Shown: one piece after another, positions 7,188 through 15,202 of the stretch | Numbering within the stretch: the stretch's first letter is position 1 | Layout: each line of letters starts with the position of its first letter | NCBI RefSeq assembly: GCF_051859025.1 | Contig: NZ_JBHYGL010000001.1 | Coordinates: 620,001 to 684,000, forward strand | Origin: Falsiroseomonas sp051859025 | GTDB taxonomy: Bacteria > Pseudomonadota > Alphaproteobacteria > Acetobacterales > Acetobacteraceae | Direction: 5' to 3' | DNA length: 64,000 bases | Translations under genes and position numbers: made by a program | The notes under the pieces: generated by a model | What the model was told of the DNA's origin: nothing | The model's database searches: none | Seen by the model: the letters and a program-made list of their open reading frames with translations, nothing else

Positions 7188-8794
7188 TCCGGCATGATCT
7201 CCTGCGCCAGGGTGGTCTGGTCCATCCGGCCCTCGAAGCGCAGGCCCCGGCGGAAGGCCCAGACCGCGCTCTCGAAATGGATCGGCAGCACCGGCATCTG
7301 TTCCAGCGCGCGGCGGGACGCGGATTGCAGCAGCCGCCCGCGCGCGCCGTCCTCCATCGTCGTCAGCGCCGGGATCGCATCCGCGTCGAAGGCGGGGTCG
7401 GACCAGCCGCTGTAGTTGCTGGTGCCGATGCCGCGGTCGCGGTCCAGGCTCGCCACCCAGATGCGGAAGAACAGCAGCGTTTCCTCCGCGCTGGCGGACC
7501 AGCCGCCCATGGGGACCGAGAAGTCGCGCCGGGCCCGGCGGCCGAAGAACACGTTGGACGGCATGGCATCCACCTCCGCCCGCACGCCGATGCGCGTGAA
7601 ATACTGGCCGAGTGCCTGGGCGATGCGGCTGTCATTCACGTAGCGGTTGTTGGTGGCGTGCAGCGTCAGGGTGAAGCCGTTGGGGTAGCCGGCCTCCGCC
7701 AGCAGCGCGCGGGCGCGGGCGGGGTCGTAGGGCAGCACGGGCAGGCCGGGGATGGTGCCCACCATGCCATCCGGCAGGAACTGCGAAGCCGGCACCGCCA
7801 GCCCGTCCATCACCCGCTGGGTGATGGCATTCCGATCGATGGCGAGCGACAGCGCCTGCCGCACCCGCACATCCCGCAGCGGATTCGGGCCCACGCCCCC
7901 ATTCACGAAGGGCGCGACCTCCCGCTGGTCCAACTGGAGGAAGATCAGCCGCGTGGTCGGCGCCACCGCCAGGCGCATCGCCGCATTGCCCCGCAGCCGC
8001 GGGATATCGGCGGTCGACGGCGCCTCCACCACATCATGGTCGCCGGCCAGCAGCCCCGCCAGCCGCGGCCCCGCCGCCGTCACGGGCTGCAGCCGCACCT
8101 CCGCCCAATGCGGCTTCGGCCCCCAGTAATCCTCGTTCCGCACCAGTTCCGTGACGCCGCCGCGCCCGAAGCTGCGCAGCTTGAAGGGCCCCGTGCCGAT
8201 GGCCGCGCTGCCATCGTTGAATTGCGCGAGCGTCGGCCACGGCCCCTCCCGCCCGCCGCAGCCCTGCGCGCCATCATAGGTCACGGCCCTGGGGGCCACG
8301 CCGCCCGCGCTGATGATCCGCACGCTCGACAGATCGGACGGCAGCAGCGGCTCCGGCTCCCGCGTCGTGATCACGATGCGGTGCGGCGTCTCCGTCTCCA
8401 CCCGCGCCAGGCGCCGGATGGTGGAGGAGAAGGAGGATGCCAGCTCGCTCTCGTTGTTCACGATCCGGCAGAAGGAGAAGTGGACATCCGCCGCCGTGAA
8501 GGCCGCGCCATTGTGGAAGCGCACGCCGGTCCGCAGGTCGAACACCCAGGACCGGTCATCCCGCCGCGTCCAGCCGGTGGCCAGCGAAGGCCCGGCCTTC
8601 AGGCGCGAATCCAGCTCCACCAGGCTTTCGAAGATGTGGTCGTGCAGCGTGGAATTAGGCGCGGCCGCGTAGTGCTGCGGATCGGCGGAGGTCGGTTCCG
8701 CCGCCATCGCGATGCGCAGCGTCTGGGCGGAGGCCGCCCCACCCGCCAGGCACAGGGCCGAAAGCCCCGCCAACAACACCCGCCGCATCGGCAT
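7184..8794 (-). CDS. ABC transporter substrate-binding protein, peptide/opine type (SBP_bac_5)
   Basis: A 536-residue periplasmic binding protein of the DppA/OppA/NikA superfamily. It has a signal peptide (RRVLLAGLSALCLAGGAASA before QTLRIAMAAEP), the N-terminal signature ADPQHYAAAPNSTLHDHIFESLVE, and GTGPFKLRSFGRGG in the central domain. The cargo is probably a peptide or similar oligomeric compound. No permease or ATPase gene is adjacent; the only neighbour in the transcript is the coupled alpha/beta hydrolase. The start could be Met1 or Met3. It is divergent from a methyltransferase gene. Confidence 0.87.
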   Translation of the reverse strand: MPMRRVLLAGLSALCLAGGAASAQTLRIAMAAEPTSADPQHYAAAPNSTLHDHIFESLVELDSRLKAGPSLATGWTRRDDRSWVFDLRTGVRFHNGAAFTAADVHFSFCRIVNNESELASSFSSTIRRLARVETETPHRIVITTREPEPLLPSDLSSVRIISAGGVAPRAVTYDGAQGCGGREGPWPTLAQFNDGSAAIGTGPFKLRSFGRGGVTELVRNEDYWGPKPHWAEVRLQPVTAAGPRLAGLLAGDHDVVEAPSTADIPRLRGNAAMRLAVAPTTRLIFLQLDQREVAPFVNGGVGPNPLRDVRVRQALSLAIDRNAITQRVMDGLAVPASQFLPDGMVGTIPGLPVLPYDPARARALLAEAGYPNGFTLTLHATNNRYVNDSRIAQALGQYFTRIGVRAEVDAMPSNVFFGRRARRDFSVPMGGWSASAEETLLFFRIWVASLDRDRGIGTSNYSGWSDPAFDADAIPALTTMEDGARGRLLQSASRRALEQMPVLPIHFESAVWAFRRGLRFEGRMDQTTLAQEIMPE

Positions 8795-8954
8795 CCCTCC
8801 GCTTCCCGTGGCCGCGGATCATGGCCCCCCCACCGCCCGGCGCAACCCGACGCAGACGCGGGGCTGCAAAGCCGTTATCCCTGGGGTGACGACGCTTGGC
8901 CGATCATGCCGGGCGGTTTGGCTGAAGGATGGCGGGCAGCGTGGTGGCAGGACG

Positions 8955-10064
8955 ATGAAGGAAGGGTCCAGGGACAAGGCCGCGGCCTGGGCGTCACGCA
9001 CGTTGGACCGTGCCACGACGCCGCTGGTGGATGCGGTGGCGGACCAGGTGCTGAAGCGCCTCGGCCTGCATTCCCGCCTGGCGCCGGATGGCACCCCGGC
9101 GCGGGATCCGCTTTCCATGGCGTTGAAGGAACTGGCGGCGCTGCGCTGGAACACCAAGCTCATGGGCCTGGCCCTGGCGGAGCGTTTCTACGCCGAGGGC
9201 AAGGCCGGCCCCGGCGCCACGCTTCCCGGCACGGCGACGCGCATCGGGCTGACCAGCAAGCTCTGCACCCAGGCGGATATCGAATCGGAATGGCTGCGCT
9301 TCTGGTGCGGCCAGTTGCAGATCGTGCCCTTCTACAGCCGCAAGATCTGGGAATACGGCTTCGTCCTGCAGGCGCTGTGGGAAGGCGGGCAGCTGCGCAG
9401 CGGCGCGCAGGGGCTGGGCTTCGCCGTCGGCACCGAACTCACCCCCTCCTACCTCGCCGGCCGGCACATCAAGGTCCTCGCCACCGACCTGGCCGGGGAG
9501 GATATGCGCGCCGACAATTGGGCGCAGACCGACCAGCACGCGGCGTCGCTGGAAGGACTGCTGCGCCCGAATCTGGTGCGGCGGGAACGATTCCTGGCCA
9601 ATTGCCGCTTCCGCCCGGTGGACATGAACGCCATCCCGGAGGACCTCTACGGCCAGTTCGATTTCTGCTGGTCGATGTGTTCCTTCGAACATGTCGGCAG
9701 CATCGAGCAGGGGCTGGAATTCGTCCGCAATTCCGTGCGCTGCCTGAAGCCCGGCGGCATCGCCGCCCACACCACGGAAATGAACCTGGAGACGGAAGGG
9801 GAGACGGTGGACAATTGGCCCACCGTCCTGTTCCAGCCCCGGCATTTCCAGGAGTTGGCCCGCCGCCTGGCGGCGGATGGCCATGAATTGCTGGCGCTCG
9901 ACACCGATGCTGGAACGGGCCTGCTGGACCGGTTCATCGATGTCCCGCCCTACGACTTCCAGCCCCACCCGGCCCTGGCCTTCCCCGCCGCGCCGCATCT
10001 GCGGCTGACGGTGGATGGCTTCCCCGTGACCTCCGTCGGGCTGATCGTGCGCGCGGGGGGGTAG
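8955..10064 (+). CDS. Class I SAM-dependent methyltransferase-like protein
   Basis: A 369-residue cytoplasmic protein. The second half looks like a class I methyltransferase: a strand-acid region KVLATDLAGEDMRADNW, then FDFCWSMCSFEHVGS (motif IV/V region) and RCLKPGGIAAHTT (post-motif region). The first about 100 residues form a helical N-terminal extension without a recognised domain. The ATG at 8955 is preceded by GGCAGGA. It stands alone between divergent and convergent genes, so context gives no hint of the substrate; lipid or glycan methylation are possibilities only. Confidence 0.6.
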   Translation: MKEGSRDKAAAWASRTLDRATTPLVDAVADQVLKRLGLHSRLAPDGTPARDPLSMALKELAALRWNTKLMGLALAERFYAEGKAGPGATLPGTATRIGLTSKLCTQADIESEWLRFWCGQLQIVPFYSRKIWEYGFVLQALWEGGQLRSGAQGLGFAVGTELTPSYLAGRHIKVLATDLAGEDMRADNWAQTDQHAASLEGLLRPNLVRRERFLANCRFRPVDMNAIPEDLYGQFDFCWSMCSFEHVGSIEQGLEFVRNSVRCLKPGGIAAHTTEMNLETEGETVDNWPTVLFQPRHFQELARRLAADGHELLALDTDAGTGLLDRFIDVPPYDFQPHPALAFPAAPHLRLTVDGFPVTSVGLIVRAGG

Positions 10065-10071
10065 GGAACCC

Positions 10072-10086
10072 CCCGCGCATCGCGGG
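10072..10086. terminator. Short GC hairpin between convergent genes
   Basis: A perfect 6-bp stem CCCGCG/CGCGGG with a CAT loop lies between the stops of two convergent genes. There is no clear U-run on either side, so it is at best a weak bidirectional terminator. Confidence 0.3.
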
Positions 10087-11502
10087 TCAGACGACCCGGA
10101 AGTTCTTGAATTGCCAGGGGTCGCTGGTGTCCACATCCTCCGGGAACAGCCGCCCGCGATCCAGCAGCGGCGTCCAGTCGGAATAGGCGCCGACCACGTC
10201 GCCCAGGTAGGGCGCGCAGATCGCCAGCGCGCGCTCATGGTCGATCTCATCGGATTCGACCACGCCGAGGCGCGGATTCTCCATGGCGTAGATCACGCCG
10301 GCCAGCACCGCCGCCGTCACCTGCAACGAGGTCGCGTTGTTGTGCGGCACGACGCGCCGCGCTTCCTCGATCGTCAGGCGGGACCCGTACCAATAAGCGC
10401 CCTTGGCATGGCCCATCAGCAGCACGCCGAGTTCATCCATCCCGTGCACGATCTCATCCGTCATCAGCCGCTTCTCCGGCTGCATCTCCCAGTTCTTGCC
10501 GGCGAGTTCGTGGATGGACAGCACCGCGTCGTCGCAGGGGTGGTAGGCGTAATGCGCCGTCGGCCGGTAGGTCACGGCCCCCGCCTGGTCCCGCAGCGTG
10601 TAGTAGTCCGCGATCGAGATGCTTTCGTTATGCGTGATGAGGAAGCCATGCATCGGCCCCTCCAGCGGCGTCCAGGACCGAACCCGCGTCGAAGCGCCAG
10701 GCCGCATCAGGTAGATCGCGGCATCGCAGCCGAAGCCGTGGCGGTGGCCATCCGGCGGCAGCGCCTTCTCATGGCTGCCCCAGCCGAGTTCCGCGGGCTG
10801 GCTGCCTTCGCCCACGAAGCCGTCCACCGACCAGGTGTTCACGAATTCGCCGGGCCGCTTCGGCGTGAGCGACACCTGCGTGTCGCGCTCCGCGATGTGG
10901 ATCACCTTCACGCCGAGGTCGCGCGCCAGCGTCGCCCAGCCCGTGCGGTCCGCCGGCGCCGGCACGGTGACCGTGCGCCCCGTGTCGCGCGCGACATCCA
11001 GCAGCGCCTGCTTCACGAAATGGCTGACCAGTCCCGGATTCGCGCCATGGGCGGTGACGGAGGTCGGCCCGCCCTGGAACGCCGCGCGCAGCGCCACCGC
11101 TTCCTCCCGCATCGAGTAGTTGGAGCGCTGGGAGGGCGTCAGGCTGGTATCCGTGTAGCCGCCGGCCCAGGGCTCCACCACCGTGTCCAGGTATAGACAA
11201 TCCAGCTCCTGGCACAGTTTCATCAGCGCGACGGAGGCGACATCCACGCTGAGGTTCAGCAGGAAGTCGCCCTTCGTCAGCAGCGGCGACAGCAGGTCGC
11301 GGTAGTTCTCCCGCGTCGCTGCCTCGATGATGAAGCGCACGCCGTATTCCGCCGCCACCTCCTGCCCGCGTTCCTCCGCGGTCACGATGGTGATTCGGTC
11401 GGCGGTGATGCCGATATGACGGAGGATCAGCGGCAGGACGCCCTGGCCGATCGACCCGAAGCCCAGCATCACCAGCCGGCCGGCGAAATCCACATGCTTC
11501 AT
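10087..11502 (-). CDS. hss: Homospermidine synthase
   Basis: A 471-residue enzyme matching bacterial homospermidine synthase over its full expected length. The NAD-binding motif GFGSIGQG is at residues 14-21. Later segments HGANPGLVSHFVKQAL and HNESISIADYY are characteristic. It converts two putrescine molecules (or spermidine plus putrescine) into sym-homospermidine by an NAD-dependent oxidation and reduction cycle in the cytosol. An AAGGAG site precedes the ATG. It lies 29 bases downstream of ornithine decarboxylase on the same strand, so its substrate is made by the preceding gene. Homospermidine is a common major polyamine in alphaproteobacteria. Confidence 0.94.
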   Translation of the reverse strand: MKHVDFAGRLVMLGFGSIGQGVLPLILRHIGITADRITIVTAEERGQEVAAEYGVRFIIEAATRENYRDLLSPLLTKGDFLLNLSVDVASVALMKLCQELDCLYLDTVVEPWAGGYTDTSLTPSQRSNYSMREEAVALRAAFQGGPTSVTAHGANPGLVSHFVKQALLDVARDTGRTVTVPAPADRTGWATLARDLGVKVIHIAERDTQVSLTPKRPGEFVNTWSVDGFVGEGSQPAELGWGSHEKALPPDGHRHGFGCDAAIYLMRPGASTRVRSWTPLEGPMHGFLITHNESISIADYYTLRDQAGAVTYRPTAHYAYHPCDDAVLSIHELAGKNWEMQPEKRLMTDEIVHGMDELGVLLMGHAKGAYWYGSRLTIEEARRVVPHNNATSLQVTAAVLAGVIYAMENPRLGVVESDEIDHERALAICAPYLGDVVGAYSDWTPLLDRGRLFPEDVDTSDPWQFKNFRVV

Positions 11503-11531
11503 CGTTCAGTCGCTCCTTCGGGCGGGCCGGC

Positions 11532-12767
11532 TCAGGCGGCTTGAGCCGCCATGAAGTAACCCGGCGTTTCAAGCAAGGGTGCATCGATGACATCGACCAT
11601 GCCGGCACGGTCGAAGCCGTTGAAGGCGGTGCGCAGGCAGCCGCCATAGGCGCCGAGTTGCCCGACCTCGATCCAATCCCCCTCCGCCACATCCGCCGGC
11701 AGCAGGAAGGGCCCTGCCATCCGGTCGGCGCTGTCGCAGGTGGGGCCCTGGAAGGCGAAGGGCACGGTCTCGGCCTCGCTGGCACGCAGCAGGCGCACCG
11801 GGAAGCGGAAGCCCGGCCCGCCCGCATCGGACAGCGCGCCATAGACGCCGTCATTGACGAACAACTCGCCCCCCCGTCGCGCCTGGACCTGCAGGACCAC
11901 GGAGGCACCGCCCGCCACCAGCGCGCGCCCCGGCTCCGCCCACAGTTCCACCCCCGGCAGGGCGGCTTCCGCGAAGGCGTCGCGGATTGCCGCCATGAAG
12001 GCCGACAGCGGCGGCGGGATGATGTCCGGATAGGCGACGGGGAAGCCGCCGCCCACATCCAGCACCTCCACCGCCACGCCGGCCTCCCGGATCACCGCCG
12101 CCGCCAGGGCGACGGCCCGCGCATAGGCCGCCGGCTCCAGGCATTGCGAGCCCACATGGAAGGACAGGCCGAGCTTCACCGCCAGCTTCCGCGCCGCCCG
12201 CAGCAGCGCCACCGCCGCCGCCGGCTCCGCCCCGAATTTGCCCGACAGGTCCATCATCGCCTGACCCTTCGGCAGGGCGAGCCGGATGATGATGCCGAGG
12301 TCACGGGCGCCGCCCGTCTCGGCCATCACCTTCGCCAACTCCGCCTCGCTGTCCACGACGAAGTCGCGCACGCCATGCTGGGCATAGGCTTCGCGGATGG
12401 CGGAGCGCGCCTTCACGGGGTGCATGAAGTGGATGACGGCATCGGGGAACATGCTGCGCACCAGCCGCACCTCCGCGGCCGAGGCGCAGTCGAAGTGGCG
12501 CATCCCGCCCGCCCACAGCGCGCGCAGCATCCCGGGTTCCGGGTTGCACTTCACGGCGTACATGGTCGTGCCCGGGAAACCCGCCAGGAAGGCGCCCGCC
12601 GTCGCCGCCACCTGCGCCGGGCGCAGGCAGTGCAGCGGCTCCTCCGGCCGCAGGGCCGCGACCACGCCATCGACGGTGCGCGGCAGGGCAGGGGCCGCGG
12701 AGGCACCCGCAGCAGGATACTGGCGGCGGAGCGGCGCGACGGCGCCGCGGAAGCGGAACTCGGTCAT
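11532..12767 (-). CDS. odc: PLP-dependent ornithine decarboxylase (fold type III)
   Basis: A 411-residue group IV (alanine-racemase fold) decarboxylase. Lys73 in YAVKCNP would bind PLP, DVGGGFP (237-243) and EPGR (278-281) hold the phosphate, and Cys344 in GPTCDSADRM is the catalytic cysteine expected for ornithine/lysine decarboxylases rather than diaminopimelate decarboxylase. It makes putrescine from ornithine. AGGAGG precedes the ATG. It is followed at 29 bases by homospermidine synthase and preceded by a 499-base leader with strong hairpins. Lysine could be a secondary substrate, as in dual ODC/LDC enzymes. Confidence 0.9.
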   Translation of the reverse strand: MTEFRFRGAVAPLRRQYPAAGASAAPALPRTVDGVVAALRPEEPLHCLRPAQVAATAGAFLAGFPGTTMYAVKCNPEPGMLRALWAGGMRHFDCASAAEVRLVRSMFPDAVIHFMHPVKARSAIREAYAQHGVRDFVVDSEAELAKVMAETGGARDLGIIIRLALPKGQAMMDLSGKFGAEPAAAVALLRAARKLAVKLGLSFHVGSQCLEPAAYARAVALAAAVIREAGVAVEVLDVGGGFPVAYPDIIPPPLSAFMAAIRDAFAEAALPGVELWAEPGRALVAGGASVVLQVQARRGGELFVNDGVYGALSDAGGPGFRFPVRLLRASEAETVPFAFQGPTCDSADRMAGPFLLPADVAEGDWIEVGQLGAYGGCLRTAFNGFDRAGMVDVIDAPLLETPGYFMAAQAA

Positions 12768-12801
12768 GGCGGTGGCCCTCCTGTGGTGCCGGGTGAAGAA
12801 G

Positions 12802-12847
12802 CCCGCCGCCGCACCCGCAACCCGAGGCGGGGCGGTGCGGCGGCGGG
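12802..12847 (-). terminator. Strong 14-bp hairpin just before the odc ribosome binding site (possible attenuator)
   Basis: Arms 12847-12834 and 12815-12802 pair perfectly over 14 bp (CCCGCCGCCGCACC with its complement) around an 18-base loop. The minus-strand RNA continues with CTTCTTC and then the AGGAGG of odc 25 bases further on. The position fits an attenuator or a translation-blocking element. The U-tract is poor, so intrinsic termination is uncertain. Confidence 0.5.
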
Positions 12848-12952
12848 AAGGAGGGAAACGCCAGCCGGCCCAAGGCTCCGCCCCGGCACGCCACGCCTGA
12901 AAGCGTGGACGAAACGCGGCGGAGGAGCCGTCGCCGGCGCGCCGTCCTGCCC

Positions 12953-13015
12953 TCAGGCAGTCGGTCGCGCCGCGGTGCGGCTCAGGCGCAATGTCGATGG
13001 CGAAAGGCCATGCAT
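12953..13015 (-). CDS. Candidate 20-residue leader peptide upstream of odc
   Basis: A minus-strand ATG at 13015 opens a 20-codon frame (MHGLSPSTLRLSRTAARPTA) ending with TGA at 12955-12953, about 185 bases before odc and between two strong hairpins. Short arginine-containing leader peptides control ornithine decarboxylase in gammaproteobacteria, but this peptide shows no similarity to SpeFL. No strong ribosome binding site is visible, so it may be chance. Confidence 0.2.
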   Translation of the reverse strand: MHGLSPSTLRLSRTAARPTA

Positions 13016-13052
13016 GCGGCGATCAGGCGACTCAGGCGGTTCCCTCGAACCT

Positions 13053-13072
13053 ACCCGGGCGCGAGCCCGGGT
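13053..13072. repeat. Perfect 8-bp inverted repeat with tetraloop in the odc leader
   Basis: ACCCGGGC and GCCCGGGT pair around GCGA (plus strand) or TCGC (minus strand). The arms are flanked by CGAAC direct repeats at 13046 and 13073. It is probably a stem of the leader RNA. Confidence 0.6.
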
Positions 13073-13164
13073 CGAACAAAGGACGCGTCCCGTCGTTGCT
13101 GTGCCCAGGCTTCCGACAGGGAAGGGGGCTCGCGGCACGTGCGATGGCGTCGGTCAGTGGCCGG

Positions 13165-13194
13165 ATAAATAGCGGCGCCCCCGTCGACATGCAA
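13165..13194 (-). promoter_or_regulatory. Possible promoter of the odc-hss transcript
   Basis: On the minus strand TTGCAT (13194-13189) is followed after 17 bases by TATTTA (13171-13166), one of the few AT-rich hexamers in the region. The match to the sigma-70 consensus is modest. Transcription from here would give a leader of about 390 bases before odc. Confidence 0.25.
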
Positions 13195-13266
13195 GAGGAT
13201 TTTCTGGCGTCTGTTCAGAATCTCGCGCGGGACATCCTGCATTCCGTTGGAAGGGCCGGAAGGTTT

Positions 13267-14148
13267 TCAGCGGCAAAGATACTCCCAGGCCACCGTCGCC
13301 GCCGCCAGCGCGGTGATCTCCGCCACATCATGGGCGGGCAGCACCTCCACCACATCCATCCCGCGGAAATCCACGCCGCCCAGCCGCCGCAGCAGCGCCT
13401 GCGCCTGCCAGCTCGCCAGGCCTCCGATCTCCGGCGTGCCCGTGCCGGGGGCGAAGGCGGGGTCCAGCACATCGATGTCGAAGGACAGGTAGGCGGGGGC
13501 GGTGCCCACCACCTCCCGCACCCGCGCGGCCGCCGCCGCCGGGCCGATCTCGAAAAACTCCTGGGCGGTGAGGATGGTGACGCCCTGAGCCAGCGTCCAA
13601 TCCCAGACCTCCCGCTGCACGGGGCTGCGGATGCCGATCTGGATGGTCCGGGCGGGGTCGATCAGCCCTTCCCGGATCGCGTGCCAGAACACCGATCCAT
13701 GGGCGTATGCCTGGCCGAAATTGTCCGGCCAGGTGTCCACATGCGCGTCGCAATGCACCAGCGCCAGCGGGCTGCCCACCCGCTTCCGCAGCGCGCGCAG
13801 CAGGGGCAGCGTGATGCCATGTTCCCCGCCCAGCGCCACCAGGTGGTCGATCGCGCTGGCCTGCTGCTCGATCAGCGCCAGGCTGGCCGGGATATCCCCG
13901 AGCGCAATGGCGAAATCCCCGATATCGGCGATCGGCAGCGTCGCGGGGTCCACCCAGGACCCGGGATGCGCGCCATCCACCAGCATCCGGGACGCCGCCC
14001 GGATCGCCCGCGGGGCATCCCGGGCCCCGGCGCGGTTGGTGGTGCCGATATCCAGCGGGATTCCCGCCACGGCGATGCCGCCGGCATGGTCCCGGCGCTG
14101 AACGCCCAGGAAACCCGGCGGGGTGGCGAAGGTCGGCGTTCCGGCCAT
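13267..14148 (-). CDS. speB: Agmatinase-family ureohydrolase
   Basis: A 293-residue ureohydrolase with the full binuclear manganese site: His110 in GGEHG, DAHVD at 134-138, and Asp224/Asp226 in SFDIDVLDPAFAPGTGTPE. It hydrolyses agmatine (or a related guanidino compound such as guanidinobutyrate) to urea and an amine. Placement upstream of ornithine decarboxylase and homospermidine synthase on the same strand favours agmatinase, which gives putrescine. An AGGAA site precedes the ATG at 14148. A LexA-type box lies about 100 bases upstream. Confidence 0.85.
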   Translation of the reverse strand: MAGTPTFATPPGFLGVQRRDHAGGIAVAGIPLDIGTTNRAGARDAPRAIRAASRMLVDGAHPGSWVDPATLPIADIGDFAIALGDIPASLALIEQQASAIDHLVALGGEHGITLPLLRALRKRVGSPLALVHCDAHVDTWPDNFGQAYAHGSVFWHAIREGLIDPARTIQIGIRSPVQREVWDWTLAQGVTILTAQEFFEIGPAAAAARVREVVGTAPAYLSFDIDVLDPAFAPGTGTPEIGGLASWQAQALLRRLGGVDFRGMDVVEVLPAHDVAEITALAAATVAWEYLCR

Positions 14149-14242
14149 GCGGCGAATTCCTGCTGTTGCGCGGGCCCTGCCCCGATACCAGCCCGGGGCG
14201 CCATCCCGCCACCCACGCCGAAATCGCTGGCAACGGGCGTAA

Positions 14243-14257
14243 GTTCCGCTTATGTTC
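14243..14257. promoter_or_regulatory. Putative alphaproteobacterial LexA (SOS) box
   Basis: The sequence GTTC-CGCTTAT-GTTC exactly fits the GTTC-N7-GTTC direct repeat known for LexA of many Alphaproteobacteria. It lies 95-109 bases upstream of the agmatinase start on the minus strand, in the gap after kynA. No DNA-repair gene is next to it, so either agmatinase is damage-regulated, an unrecognised small gene is, or the match is chance. Confidence 0.4.
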
Positions 14258-14312
14258 TTGTCATCAAGGGCCGAACCGCGCCCCTGCGGTGGCGGCGCGG
14301 CCCGCGAAAACG

Positions 14313-14348
14313 GTGCTAAAAGTGCTAAAGAGGCTAAATGCCCTAAAA
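14313..14348. repeat. Four-copy 9-bp tandem repeat with CTAAA core
   Basis: CTAAA occurs at 14316, 14325, 14334 and 14343, exactly 9 bases apart, inside units of the form gtgCTAAAa. The stretch is much richer in A+T than its surroundings and lies just downstream of the kynA stop. It resembles degenerate intergenic repeats and shows no sign of being translated. Confidence 0.75.
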
Positions 14349-14356
14349 AATTGAGG

Positions 14357-15181
14357 TCACCGCGCCTTCAGCCGCGTCCGCACCGACCACAGCTCCGGGA
14401 AGAACCCCTTGTCGAGCACGCCCTTGAGGTAGGAGACCCCCGCCGAGCCGCCCGTGCCCATGCGGTGGCCGATGATGCGCTCCACCGTCTTCATGTGGCG
14501 GAAGCGCCAGGTCTGGAACGCGTCCTCGAGGTCCACGAGTTCCTCGGCCAGCTCATACAGGTCGAAATGCGCCTCGGGGTTCTCATAGACCACGGCCCAG
14601 GCGGCGGTGACGCCCTCATCCACCTCATGCCGCTTCGTCAGGTCGCGCTCCAGCACCGAAGCCGGCACCGGCAGCCCGCGCCGCGCCAGCAGGCGCAGGG
14701 CCTCGTCATAGATGGAGGGGCCGCGGAACGCCGCCTCCAACGGGCCGATGATGTCGGGCCGGTGGCGATGCGGGCGCAGCATGAACTCGTCCTTGGCGCC
14801 CATGCGGAACTCGATCATCCGGTACTGCCAGGACTGGAAGCCGGAGGAACTGCCGAGGCTGGCGCGGAAGGCCAAATAGTCATGCGGCGTCATGGTGGAC
14901 AGCACGTCCCAGGCGCCGATCAACTGGCTCTGGATGCGGGACACCCGCGCCAGCGCCTTGAAGCAGGGGCGCAATTCGTCGCGCCGCATGTTCTGGATCG
15001 CCAGATCCATCTCATGGTTCAGCAGCTTCATCCATAGCTCCTGCACCTGGTGGATGGTGATGAACAGCAGCTCGTCATGCTGGCCCGAGAGCGGCGCCTG
15101 CGCCGTCAGCAGCTGGTCGAGGCGGAGGTAGTCGCCATAACTCATCCGCTTCGCGAAATCGGTCTCGACGCCTTCGACCAT
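14357..15181 (-). CDS. kynA: Tryptophan 2,3-dioxygenase
   Basis: A 274-residue heme dioxygenase with the family pattern MSYGDYLRLDQLL (residues 13-25), then the heme-pocket His in HDELLFITIHQVQELWMKLL, and HRMGTGGSAGVSYL near the C terminus, which contributes to substrate binding. It opens the indole ring of L-tryptophan to N-formylkynurenine in the cytosol, the first step of the kynurenine pathway. AAGGAG precedes the ATG. It diverges from a kynureninase-like gene over a 61-base gap holding a perfect palindrome, suggesting shared control. Confidence 0.95.
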   Translation of the reverse strand: MVEGVETDFAKRMSYGDYLRLDQLLTAQAPLSGQHDELLFITIHQVQELWMKLLNHEMDLAIQNMRRDELRPCFKALARVSRIQSQLIGAWDVLSTMTPHDYLAFRASLGSSSGFQSWQYRMIEFRMGAKDEFMLRPHRHRPDIIGPLEAAFRGPSIYDEALRLLARRGLPVPASVLERDLTKRHEVDEGVTAAWAVVYENPEAHFDLYELAEELVDLEDAFQTWRFRHMKTVERIIGHRMGTGGSAGVSYLKGVLDKGFFPELWSVRTRLKAR

Positions 15182-15202
15182 GACGGTGTCTCCTTGCAGG
15201 CG

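Larger units (their letters stand above)
12768..13266 (-). promoter_or_regulatory. Long structured leader upstream of ornithine decarboxylase
   Basis: This 499-base gap between the agmatinase stop and the decarboxylase start has no convincing long gene. Read on the minus strand it holds several hairpins (13072-13053, 12907-12890, 12847-12802), repeated CGCCTGA motifs and small open frames. Alphaproteobacterial ornithine decarboxylase genes often carry the Rfam speF leader RNA at exactly this position, so a polyamine- or ornithine-sensing leader is the likely explanation; the match to that family was not computed. Confidence 0.5.

Noticed and set aside
7277..9886. Very long plus-strand frame (869 codons) opposite the peptide-binding protein gene
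   Set aside because: A shadow frame full of His, Arg and Gln with no domain; the minus strand encodes a clear SBP_bac_5 protein.
13030..13080. tRNA-like T-arm (GGTTCGA) in the odc leader
   Set aside because: No matching acceptor stem, anticodon arm or D-arm could be laid out around it.
12905..13168. 87-codon plus-strand frame in the odc leader
   Set aside because: Arg-rich composition, no ribosome binding site, and it runs antisense to the structured leader; treated as a chance frame.
13051..13242. 63-codon minus-strand frame at the 5' end of the odc leader
   Set aside because: Weak ribosome binding site, no similarity and the stop falls inside a hairpin; kept only as part of the leader description.
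14252..15037. Long plus-strand open frame opposite kynA
   Set aside because: Its sequence is His/Arg/Gly-rich antisense of a well-conserved dioxygenase gene and it begins in intergenic repeats; no family similarity.
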